From: VXYL01 sp963666465
Lineage (GTDB): Bacteria; Pseudomonadota; Gammaproteobacteria; Pseudomonadales; Azotimanducaceae
Assembly: GCA_963666465.1 (NCBI GenBank)
Contig: OY762824.1
Location: forward strand, 1,240,001-1,304,000
Reading direction: 5' to 3'
DNA length: 64,000 nucleotides
The notes below the pieces were generated by a model, which saw only the letters and a list, made by a program, of their open reading frames with translations, searched no databases and had not been told where the DNA came from. Positions 7,607-15,509 of this stretch are shown here, piece by piece. Each line of letters begins with the position of its first letter. Position 1 is the stretch's first letter. A program made the translations under genes and the position numbers.

Positions 7607-10551
7607 TTGGATGTCTTGTCGTCTCCGTCCTCTGGCTTGATCGCAAACGTGGCCCCGTTTTCGGTATCCAACAGCAAGAGGTCATAGCCGACGCGACGCA
7701 GGCTCTCGCGACTGATGTGGAGTCCAAGACCGCGGCCGCCGGGTTTCCTCGTGAAACCGAACTCGAAGATGGCCTCGCGATCGCGCACGCCGACCCCCGG
7801 CCCGGAGTCCTGCACGAGCAACACGCCGTCTCTGGCGTCCAGGGTAATCCGCCGTTCCTTGCCCGGGTTCTGCTGGGCCAGCCAGAAGATCGCATTGTCC
7901 ACTAGGTTCACGAAGGCTGGGTAGAAGGTGGATGGGAATCCGACGAACCGACTCTTGTCGAACGCCCGCGTGTGCTCAAACGCGACCGCGTGACGTTGGA
8001 AGCGCTCTCTAAACAGGTCCTCGAGGAACTCGTGAATCTCGGAACCAGCGATCTCGACGGCCTTGCGATACAACCGGCGTTGCAGGGGCGTGAACAACGT
8101 CAGATACCCGTCCAGATGGTCGAAGCTGGCCCGGATTCCGTCGTAGAGCTCACGGAGACCGGCGTTGGCGTCGGCCCACGCCTTGAGGCGGCGCAGATTG
8201 TTCCGGACGGAGCGAATCGTGCCGGAGAACTCGTGGTTGATGATCTCGATCGCCATGCCGAGCTGCGCCAGATGCATGTCGGCTTCCATCTCTTCTTCTA
8301 GCAGGACATTCCGCTGCTCGATCGCCATCAACTGGTCCATCGCCGAGTCCTCCCCGGTCGTGTCGACCGCTTGAAGCTGGTCAAGGATGGACTCGAGCAA
8401 GGTGGACTGGTCCTCGGTCACCTCGAGAATGCGCCGCTCCATTCCGTCCCGCATCTCCACGAACGCGTCATCCGGCAATTGGGCGAGGTCCGTGCGTTGG
8501 AACTCGCTCACGACCGAACGGAGCTCGGACTCCACGTTTCGCAGACAGTCGCGGGCAACTTGACCGACTTTGGTCGCGACATCGTCGGCCTTGGCCCTGA
8601 CCGCTCGGCTGCTGTTGCCGGTCGTCTTTCTGGCCTCCCGTCCCAGGTCATCGAGCGCCGCTTCGGTCCGTACCCGACGGTCGATCAGCAAACGCGCCTT
8701 CTCTGCCTCTTCGCCCACGATGTCGGCGATCAGGTCGCGCGCTGGGCGGAAGACGTTCTCCTGGAGTGCAGCGAACTCCGAGTTGTAGACGTTCCAGTCG
8801 CGCAGGGTTGCCTTGCTAAGCCCAATGCGGGGACGCGGAACCCGGTAGCGGCTCTCTAGATTTCGAATCTCGGCGTATGCCTCGCGCTCAAGAGCCAGGA
8901 CCTCTTTGGCAGCCTGGTCCTTGTCACCAATGCTGCTCGCAGCAGAGAGCTTCTCGGCGATGCCTCCGCCGACGGCCAAGGCGCGGTTTTGCGGTTCGTT
9001 CCTGCCAAGCTCGTCGAAGAAGCCATGCAGCCGCGCCTCGAACTCCCGTTTGCGCTCCAGGACCTGCTTCTCCCGTCTCCGTCGTGCCACTTCCTCGCGT
9101 GAAAGTTCTTCCTTCCGAGTGCCGAACGTATCGCTGTGAACACCCTCTTTGCGGAAGAAGTCCGCGGCGGCCCGGAGAAGGAAGTTCTTGAGGATCGCTT
9201 TGAACTGTCTGTATGCCTTGTTCTCCTGGAAGCCCTCGCGCCCGGCCTTCTCACGCAGGCCGCGATTGTGCTCCGCGTCGATTTCGACGAAACCGAACAT
9301 CTTGCGGTGCGAGAAGTAGTAGTAGGCGGCACCCTTCGTGCGCCGGAACTCGATGTCCAGCCAGTCGTAGTCCGTGTCGCCATAGGGGAGCACGCGAATA
9401 CCGTTGCGGTAGATGTACAGCCCACCGAGTTTCTCAGTCTTCGCGGAGAGGATTGCGTGCTCCTCGTGTGGCAGCGTGGAATGGCGGCTTTCGCCCTCGA
9501 ACGCGGCGAAATCGACCTCGAACGGACCGCAGTGGGTAGGTTGGCCGCGTGCGCCACCCCAGGGGATGACGTGATCCTCGATCATCTCCCCGTAGATCGA
9601 GACCGAGCCTCGAAACTGACCGTGGTCGTCGAACCGACCCCGAATCCTGTGGTCCGCGCTTTCGAACTCGTCGGGGCGGAAGAAGTCCTCCGCTGCGATC
9701 AGGTCCTCGGTGTCGTCGTCAGCCCTATGGTCGCGGAAGCCTGTATTGATGACGCTGCTCGTGCCCGGCGCCATGGTGTTGCTGAAACCGAGCAACGCCT
9801 TTTTCAATGGTGGGGCCTTGTCCGTGCTTGGATCACCATCAATGTCGTCGGGGAGAAGGTCCGAGCTGGGCTGGATGATGAAGTGTGTTCCACTGCCGTC
9901 GCGCAGCGAGAGACTCGCATCGTACCCGTCGACCTCGACGGGGTCCACGACGAAGTGGGAAAGTTCATCAACCAGACGTTCGCGCAACGCGCCCATGTCA
10001 TCTGTAGCCAGAGCGGTGCAGGTCGTCTGGAACTGTTCGACCAATGCTAAGACGTCCGCCTTGGATGGCAATGTGCCGCCTGAGTAAGTGCGCACGGGCA
10101 CTTCGATCTCGTCTAGGTCCACACCGGGCCACTCGAAGATGCCCCAGTTGAGGAACGCGGCCGTGAGGTCGGACAGACCGTCCGGCGTCTTTGCCCTTGT
10201 CAGCACAAGAACCTGGGCGCCGATTATGGCAATGGCAAGGCGCCCGATGCCTTTCTCTCCGAGCATCGGCCTTACGCCCATAGTGGGGTCGCGAGGCGGC
10301 AACTGGGTCGGATGGAACTTGCTCTCGGTGCCGATGGTGAGCCAACGGCTTACGAAGTCGTCGCGGGTCATCCCGATGCCATCGTCCCGAAGGACGAAGA
10401 GCCCATCCGAGCGGTAGTAGTCGATCTCAACGCGACTTGCGTAGGCATCATGGGCGTTCTTGAACAGTTCGCTGATGGCCGTCGGGATGCCCGCGATCTG
10501 TTGCCGGCCGAGCATGTCCAACGTGCGCGCCCGGGTCTTGAACGTGACCAT
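7603..10551 (-). CDS. Dual GHKL ATPase (MORC/MutL-like) and histidine-kinase-like protein
   Basis: 982 residues with two separate GHKL ATPase modules. The N-terminal one has ELFKNAHDAYA (about residue 27), LRDDGIGMTRDD and MLGEKGIGRLAIA, the layout of Hsp90/MutL/MORC ATPases. A long charged, probably coiled-coil, region (about 480-720) separates it from a kinase-like C-terminus: LGMAIEIINHEFSGTI (H-box with candidate phospho-His), FVNLVDNAIFWL (N-box), VQDSGPGVGV (G1), IFEFGFTRKPGGRGLGL (F and G2). The ATG at 10551 overlaps the methyltransferase stop (TGATG), and its own stop overlaps the receiver gene start, so three proteins are made from one coupled message. MORC-type ATPases adjoining DNA methylases in bacterial R-M-like operons have been described; a dual-GHKL version with receiver partner is less familiar. 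The function as DNA-status sensor is inference. Confidence 0.85.
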   Translation of the reverse strand: MVTFKTRARTLDMLGRQQIAGIPTAISELFKNAHDAYASRVEIDYYRSDGLFVLRDDGIGMTRDDFVSRWLTIGTESKFHPTQLPPRDPTMGVRPMLGEKGIGRLAIAIIGAQVLVLTRAKTPDGLSDLTAAFLNWGIFEWPGVDLDEIEVPVRTYSGGTLPSKADVLALVEQFQTTCTALATDDMGALRERLVDELSHFVVDPVEVDGYDASLSLRDGSGTHFIIQPSSDLLPDDIDGDPSTDKAPPLKKALLGFSNTMAPGTSSVINTGFRDHRADDDTEDLIAAEDFFRPDEFESADHRIRGRFDDHGQFRGSVSIYGEMIEDHVIPWGGARGQPTHCGPFEVDFAAFEGESRHSTLPHEEHAILSAKTEKLGGLYIYRNGIRVLPYGDTDYDWLDIEFRRTKGAAYYYFSHRKMFGFVEIDAEHNRGLREKAGREGFQENKAYRQFKAILKNFLLRAAADFFRKEGVHSDTFGTRKEELSREEVARRRREKQVLERKREFEARLHGFFDELGRNEPQNRALAVGGGIAEKLSAASSIGDKDQAAKEVLALEREAYAEIRNLESRYRVPRPRIGLSKATLRDWNVYNSEFAALQENVFRPARDLIADIVGEEAEKARLLIDRRVRTEAALDDLGREARKTTGNSSRAVRAKADDVATKVGQVARDCLRNVESELRSVVSEFQRTDLAQLPDDAFVEMRDGMERRILEVTEDQSTLLESILDQLQAVDTTGEDSAMDQLMAIEQRNVLLEEEMEADMHLAQLGMAIEIINHEFSGTIRSVRNNLRRLKAWADANAGLRELYDGIRASFDHLDGYLTLFTPLQRRLYRKAVEIAGSEIHEFLEDLFRERFQRHAVAFEHTRAFDKSRFVGFPSTFYPAFVNLVDNAIFWLAQQNPGKERRITLDARDGVLLVQDSGPGVGVRDREAIFEFGFTRKPGGRGLGLHISRESLRRVGYDLLLLDTENGATFAIKPEDGDDKTSK

Positions 10552-11612
10552 CAGGCCATCGCTCCCGTGGTCTTCAAATGGTCGATGAAGTGCCGGCCGA
10601 CAACATCCGCCAACCGGACGGGAACGGCGTTGCCGATCTGCTTGGCCATCGCGCCTAGCGTACCCTCGAAGGTGAACTCGTCGGGAAAGGTCTGGAGGCG
10701 GGCCGCTTCTCGAACGCTGATGGCCCGATGCTGTTCCGGGTGGCCGAATCGACCGTTGGAGTAGCTGATGCACCGAGTTGTCAAGCCAGACGCGGGGGCG
10801 TCCCACGCCATGCGACCGTATACGTCGGTGTAGCCGGCGAAGTCTTTGTGGCACGCGAGCTTGAGCGTATCCGGCCAGTCCCGATGGCTGCCACCTTCGG
10901 GCGTCGCTCGAATTCGCTTCAGATTGAGAACGGATAACCGGGCGGCGCGGTGGTTCGCCACGTCCGGATGCTCTTCGCCTGCGCTGATTGGCGGCAGATG
11001 CGCGATCCAGTTCCTCACGGTCTCGTAGCGTTGGTTTGGCGCCCCGGGACCATGGGTCGCGGGAGGCAACTCGATCGCAGCATGGCGGCTCGCAACGAGG
11101 ACGAGCCTGCGACGACTCTGCGGGACGCCGTACTTCATCAGCCGGATCGGCCGAGAGGCCACGTTGTACCGACACGCAGCCAGCCTCTTGAGGAACGTGT
11201 CGAACGGCTGGCTGCTGCGGTCGAAGTGTTGCAGGCCCGGGACGTTCTCCACGAACACAAGGTCGGGGAGGCATGCCTCCACGAGGTCCGCGAACCGAAG
11301 CAAGAGCGGAACCCGATCATCTTCCTCCAGGTCGGGGTGCGTGGTGTTCTGCTTGGTGAAGGGCTGGCAGGGCGCACAGCCGGAGAACAGGACGGGGCTC
11401 GATCCAGCGGCGCCTACGCGTCTTTGAACTTGCTCGATCCCCACGGCTCGAATGTCCGCCAGCTCGAAGTGGACGTCGGGGAAGTTCAGCGCATACGTGC
11501 GTTTTGCCGCTGGATCGGAGTCCAGAGCAAAGACCACATCCAATCCCGCGGCTTGGAAACCGCAACTGGCCCCGCCACAGCCGGAGAAGAAGTCAAACAC
11601 CTTGATTTTCAT
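10551..11612 (-). CDS. DNA (cytosine-5) methyltransferase
   Basis: A 353-residue m5C methyltransferase with the family motifs in order: I, VFDFFSGCGGASCGF at the N-terminus; IV, LFSGCAPCQPFTKQN with the catalytic Cys of the PCQ triad; VI, LVFVENVPGL; VIII, PQSRRRLVLVAS; and X, AKQIGNAVPVRLAD near the C-terminus. The ATG at 11612 (MKIKVFDFF) matches usual family starts; ATG 11639 would add nine residues and neither has a strong ribosome-binding site. It is the first gene of the three-gene operon and is linked by TGATG to the GHKL ATPase. It probably marks self DNA so that the downstream pair can recognise unmodified DNA. The target is not readable, and no dedicated restriction endonuclease is next to it. 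Confidence 0.93.
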   Translation of the reverse strand: MKIKVFDFFSGCGGASCGFQAAGLDVVFALDSDPAAKRTYALNFPDVHFELADIRAVGIEQVQRRVGAAGSSPVLFSGCAPCQPFTKQNTTHPDLEEDDRVPLLLRFADLVEACLPDLVFVENVPGLQHFDRSSQPFDTFLKRLAACRYNVASRPIRLMKYGVPQSRRRLVLVASRHAAIELPPATHGPGAPNQRYETVRNWIAHLPPISAGEEHPDVANHRAARLSVLNLKRIRATPEGGSHRDWPDTLKLACHKDFAGYTDVYGRMAWDAPASGLTTRCISYSNGRFGHPEQHRAISVREAARLQTFPDEFTFEGTLGAMAKQIGNAVPVRLADVVGRHFIDHLKTTGAMA

Positions 11613-11779
11613 GGCCTTTTGGCCGCTTCCATGCGCCATCCACGTTCAACGCGACGTGTGGCTCAACCTGCTGGATGTCGTCTGTCAACCACGCCCCACG
11701 CGTTCCGAATCCTACCACTGTGAGCTGCTACACACGGGGTGAACTTGGTGGACGAATGCGTTGGGCGGGTCGGCGCTAA

Positions 11780-11945
11780 CGGCCATGCAGCGGTCGATCT
11801 CGTGCTGCCGGGTGATGCGGGCTTGCCAGAAACGGGGATGGGCCGATTGTTCCGGCATTGGGCCAGCTCGACTGGGGTGATGGCGGACAACTTCCCAGTC
11901 TAGGAGGACGTTGGACGGCGCGGATTCGCCGGAGCAGTTGGGACT
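11780..11945 (-). pseudogene. Relic of a type III Mod methylase
   Basis: The minus-strand reading contains SGESAP, DWEVV, HPRFWQARITRQHEIDRC and MAVSA. These align with SGESAL, EWEVPRD, HDRFWRARIARQREIDAC and IAASA in the intact Mod gene just downstream (around 13180-13330). At the DNA level the two stretches are also visibly similar over about 150 bases. Frame breaks and the short length show it is a decayed fragment of a second, diverged mod gene. It points to an earlier copy of the same R-M operon, or to partial duplication followed by divergence. Confidence 0.65.
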
Positions 11946-12119
11946 GACTCGCGAACAACCTCCCGCGCCGTGAAACGTGCGCGAGGAGCGTGCGGTAGTG
12001 TGGTAGGTCGTTGGATCTAATCGCTAGGCGGCATCTGCCGGAGCTCGAACCCCTGGAATGGAGGGGCAGCGGTCCGACACGCCACTGCGGCTGTGCGCTT
12101 CCCTTGAAAGAGCCGCATT

Positions 12120-12160
12120 GCGCGGGAACCCGCGCGCTCGGCTATCCCGCTTCATGCGGG
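12120..12160 (-). terminator. Paired hairpins downstream of the type III operon
   Basis: Two perfect stem-loops: GCGCGGG-AA-CCCGCGC at 12120-12135 and CCCGC-TTCAT-GCGGG at 12146-12160. They lie 40-80 nt after the Mod stop codon on the transcribed strand. There is no T-run, so a role as intrinsic terminator is only tentative; they could equally be 3'-end stabilising structures. Confidence 0.35.
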
Positions 12161-12200
12161 CCGTCCTAAGCGCAGATGACGTCCCGGCTGTGTCGCGATC

Positions 12201-15131
12201 TCAAACGCCGAACACCTTCATCACCTCGTCGCCCAGATGGTTGATGACCTTCACGGCGATGCGGCCGGTGGAGGGCTTCGGGAAGGGGCGGGAGGTGTCG
12301 CTGTGTAGTGTGGCCCACGCGTCGGGGTCGATTTCTGCTTTCAGGGTGGTCTTGAGGGACTTGTACGGGTCGCCGGCGCCTAGGAAGTAGGCTTGGCGGA
12401 CGAAGAAGCTCTCTTCGTTGTAGTCGGTGTCGACGAACCAGCAGGCGATGCCGTCGGGGCCGTCGCTGCGGACTTCGCCGGTGGAGGGGTCGAAGACGTC
12501 TACGCCATTGATCTTGACCCGTATCCAGTCCTTTTCGCCGGCGTCGCCTTCGGCGGATTCGATGTCGATGTCGGGCTCGCCGAAGATCACGAACAGGTTG
12601 GCGGTGTCCGTCTTCTTGAAGTCGTCGGCCATGTGCAGGTCGGCGTTCATGCGCGCCTTGAGTACGGGGACGCGGCCGAGCTGGTTGAACTCGGTGGCGT
12701 GGGCTTCGAAGTTGAAGGCGCAGGCGATCAGGGTGTCGAAACCGGCGTCGGCGGCTTCGCGGGTGGCGCGAACGAGGTCGGGGCGGGATACCGTTCCGAA
12801 TTCCGGGCCGATGAAGACGCCGGCGCGGCGCCCCTTGCCGTTGTCGCCTTCGGGGTACCGGCCTTCGGCGCAGATGAGGTCGCCGGGCCACGGCTCCAAC
12901 GACGAGAACGTGATGCGGTCGGCCTTGCGGGTTTGCTGCACGCCGGCGGTCCGTAGGTTCTCGAGGATCACGTGGGCGAAGTCCTGTCGAGGCAAATCGG
13001 CACCGACGTCGTAGCGGACGCGGGGCTCCTGGACCATGAGTTCGTCGTTCTCGTCTAGGGCGGCCAAGCGATGCGGCGACAGGCTCTCGACGGTGAACGG
13101 GCCGGCGACGCGGACCTTCTTGTTGTCCTGGTAGGGCTTGTCGTAGAGGTGCTCGTATTCGGCGCTCGCGGCGATGCAGGCGTCGATCTCTCGCTGGCGG
13201 GCGATGCGTGCTCGCCAGAATCGGTCGTGGGCGGCTTGTGCCGCATCAGGCCAACTCTCCTGGATGTCGCGGGGAACTTCCCATTCGAGGAAGGCATCGG
13301 CTAGGGCGGATTCGCCTGAGGGGAGCGTGACCGTCTCCCCTGATGCATCGAAGGAGATCGTCTGGCCTTTGCGGCCACCAGTCTCTACGGCGAACGGTGT
13401 GACGTGGCCTCGCAAGTTTTCGTTGAGGTCGGTCAAGGCGGCGTCTACTTCCAGCTGTGTCCGGTCGTAAATGACGTCGATTTCGGCGTTGTTGGCTATG
13501 GACTTCAGGGTGATGTGCGGTACGCGCTCGTAAACGAAGCCTTGGCGGATGTCGTTATACGTTGGCGACTCCGAGGGCGCTGTGAGGGAGAGCTCGGCCT
13601 CCTTCCGCTGGCCCTCCGGGCTGTCCGCTAGGAGGTAGTAGGGATAGCGTGAGCCCATGACGCGGGAACGGGCAAGTGCCAAGGCGACTCGTGATGTGTC
13701 GATAGTGATCCAGCGGCGGCCCCACTGTTCAGCAACGTACGCCGTCGTGCCGGACCCGCAGGTTGGATCGAGTACGAGATCGCCCGGATCGGTCGTCATG
13801 AGCAGGCATCGTTGGACCACACGCGGGTGGGTTTGCACGACGTAGCGCTTCTCAACACCGAAGCCGCTGATACCGGTATCAAGCCAAGCTGACCCCATCG
13901 GGAAACATGGCGCATCGTCGAAGTAACGGACGTAGCGCGGCGTCCTGCCAATTCGGAGGATTCTCCCCGCCCTGATGAGCCTCTCAATGCCCTCGCGATT
14001 CGACTTCCACCCGCCCTTAGTGGGCGCAGGAAACAGCTCGTCACGCAAGTGGAACGGGAACACTGTCGTTTCGGTACCCGTTTGCGACGTCAGGTTGTCG
14101 TGCGCAAAGGCCTTTTCCTCTCCGCCGCCCTCAGCTCCCGAAAAAAAGGACCCGTCCGGGCGCATGAAGTACGTGTACTGAGTGGCCCCTGGCTGCCCGA
14201 GCGTACGCACCTGAAAGGGACGCCTAAACTTGAGCGCCCCGACATCCTTGGCTCCCCAGAGAATGTAGTCAAACGTCTCGTCCAAGTGCCCGCCACCAAG
14301 TCCCGAGGTCTTTGAGAACTTGATGGTCACAACGAAGTTCTCGGGTCCAAGAACTTCATCCATCACGGCCCGAACCCGATGCAGGTTCTCATCCCCGATC
14401 TGCACGAAGATGCTGCCGCTCTCCGTCAAGAGATCCCGGGCCACTGTCAGCCGATCCCGCAGATACGTCAGATACGAGTGAATCCCGTCCCGCCAAGTGT
14501 CCCGAAATGCCTTGACCTGCTCCGGCTCCCGGGTGATGTGCTCCGCCTTGCCGTCCTTCACGTCGCGGCTGGTCGTCGACCACTGGAAGTTGGAGTTGAA
14601 CTTGATCCCGTAGGGTGGATCCATGTAGATGCACTGCACCTTGCCCCGCAGGCCCTCGCGTTCGGCTAGCGAAGCCATCACCTGCAGCGAGTCGCCGAGG
14701 ATCATGCGGTTCGACCAGTTGGCGTCGTGCTGGTAGAACTCGGTCTTGGCGTTTTCGTCAGGCAGGCCGTTGAAGTCGCCGAACAGATCGGCCTGCGCTC
14801 CGGGCTCGGCGGCCTGCTGCTCGGCCCGAGACTCGCGGGTCATGCGGGCGAGGTCGTCGATCAGCACCTTCGGATGCACTTTCTCCTGGATGAAGAGGGG
14901 CGGCGCCTGCACCACGAGGTCGGACCAGTCCTGCATGTCCTTGCCGCGCCAGACCAGTTGCGGATCCAGGTCGCGGTTGCGCCGCTCGTACGCGACGCGG
15001 ATGGGATTCTGATCGTCCCCACGCATTACGGGCTGGTATTCGGCCGTTGGGATGTTGCGGCGACTCGCCTCCTTGTGGACCAAGGTCTCGACCTGCTTGG
15101 CCGTCTGCTTCTTGGCCTTTCCTTTAGCCAT
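12201..15131 (-). CDS. Type III restriction-modification methyltransferase (Mod)
   Basis: A 976-residue N6-adenine/N4-cytosine-type (beta class) methyltransferase. Catalytic motif IV CIYMDPPYGIKFN is at about residue 185, before the SAM-binding motif LVLDPTCGSGTTAYVAEQWG (about 455), the order expected of beta-class Mod proteins. It is longer than classical Mod (about 650 residues), as are large-Res-type systems. An about 400-residue C-terminal extension follows the SAM domain. It begins 3 nt after the VapC-like gene stop and is the last gene of the AAA-Res-PIN-Mod operon. It should modify one strand of the target and provide specificity to Res. A diverged fragment of a similar gene lies just downstream (11780-11945). 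Confidence 0.9.
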   Translation of the reverse strand: MAKGKAKKQTAKQVETLVHKEASRRNIPTAEYQPVMRGDDQNPIRVAYERRNRDLDPQLVWRGKDMQDWSDLVVQAPPLFIQEKVHPKVLIDDLARMTRESRAEQQAAEPGAQADLFGDFNGLPDENAKTEFYQHDANWSNRMILGDSLQVMASLAEREGLRGKVQCIYMDPPYGIKFNSNFQWSTTSRDVKDGKAEHITREPEQVKAFRDTWRDGIHSYLTYLRDRLTVARDLLTESGSIFVQIGDENLHRVRAVMDEVLGPENFVVTIKFSKTSGLGGGHLDETFDYILWGAKDVGALKFRRPFQVRTLGQPGATQYTYFMRPDGSFFSGAEGGGEEKAFAHDNLTSQTGTETTVFPFHLRDELFPAPTKGGWKSNREGIERLIRAGRILRIGRTPRYVRYFDDAPCFPMGSAWLDTGISGFGVEKRYVVQTHPRVVQRCLLMTTDPGDLVLDPTCGSGTTAYVAEQWGRRWITIDTSRVALALARSRVMGSRYPYYLLADSPEGQRKEAELSLTAPSESPTYNDIRQGFVYERVPHITLKSIANNAEIDVIYDRTQLEVDAALTDLNENLRGHVTPFAVETGGRKGQTISFDASGETVTLPSGESALADAFLEWEVPRDIQESWPDAAQAAHDRFWRARIARQREIDACIAASAEYEHLYDKPYQDNKKVRVAGPFTVESLSPHRLAALDENDELMVQEPRVRYDVGADLPRQDFAHVILENLRTAGVQQTRKADRITFSSLEPWPGDLICAEGRYPEGDNGKGRRAGVFIGPEFGTVSRPDLVRATREAADAGFDTLIACAFNFEAHATEFNQLGRVPVLKARMNADLHMADDFKKTDTANLFVIFGEPDIDIESAEGDAGEKDWIRVKINGVDVFDPSTGEVRSDGPDGIACWFVDTDYNEESFFVRQAYFLGAGDPYKSLKTTLKAEIDPDAWATLHSDTSRPFPKPSTGRIAVKVINHLGDEVMKVFGV

Positions 15132-15134
15132 CCC

Positions 15135-15509
15135 CTACGACCCTCCATCCGGTTTGTGAGCGATACCGAGCTCCTCGGCGATCTGCCGGAGCCTCTTGTC
15201 GTTGGTCCAGAGGGACGCATCGTGGGCAAGTACGGATCCCAACAGGTTGGCATCCACATAGCCGATGCCCCGCCCCATCCAGCTATGGCTTTCGATGAGT
15301 GCCAGCAGGTCGTCGTTCGCGAGTCCCGGGATGGCGGGGAGCTGACGGAGACGACCGAGAAAGCCACTTCGATCAGGCAGGGTGCCGCATGCCAGTTCGC
15401 CGACCACCATGTCGTGGGACAGAACCTGACCGGCTTCGACTCGCTCTCGAAGTTCGCGATTCGGGCGGCGCAAGTCGTCGATCCAGACCGAGGTGTCCAC
15501 CAGGATCAT
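15135..15509 (-). CDS. VapC-like PIN-domain protein inside a type III R-M operon
   Basis: A 124-residue PIN-domain protein with the VapC acidic set: MILVDTSVWIDDL at the N-terminus, HDMVVGELACG, GRGIGYVDANLLGS and LWTNDKRL. VapC proteins are Mg-dependent RNases normally held by a VapB antitoxin encoded just upstream. Here the ATG overlaps the Res stop (ATGA at 15506-15509) and the TAG is 3 nt before Mod. No antitoxin gene can fit. Either a fused or distant antitoxin exists, or this PIN protein works with Res and Mod. Placement between the restriction and modification subunits suggests that its dose is tied to them. Confidence 0.88.
   Translation of the reverse strand: MILVDTSVWIDDLRRPNRELRERVEAGQVLSHDMVVGELACGTLPDRSGFLGRLRQLPAIPGLANDDLLALIESHSWMGRGIGYVDANLLGSVLAHDASLWTNDKRLRQIAEELGIAHKPDGGS

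Larger units (their letters stand above)
11613..12200. other. Intergenic region between two R-M operons
   Basis: 588 bases without an intact gene. It holds the decayed methylase fragment (about 11780-11945) and two perfect short hairpins (12120-12160). A tRNA-like string near 12035-12105 was examined and not accepted. The first about 100 bases, upstream of the cytosine methyltransferase, must hold its promoter, but no clear -35/-10 pair is visible. Confidence 0.6.

Noticed and set aside
10552..11274. N-terminal extension of the GHKL protein by about 240 residues
   Set aside because: It lies within the cytosine methyltransferase gene in another frame and lacks family features; the ATG at 10551 overlaps the methylase stop in the usual TGATG manner.
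12035..12105. tRNA-like string on the minus strand (GGGGTTCGAGCTCC with a D-arm-like stretch)
   Set aside because: The acceptor ends do not pair, the T-arm stem is broken and the D-arm is not closed. At most a vestige; not annotated as tRNA.
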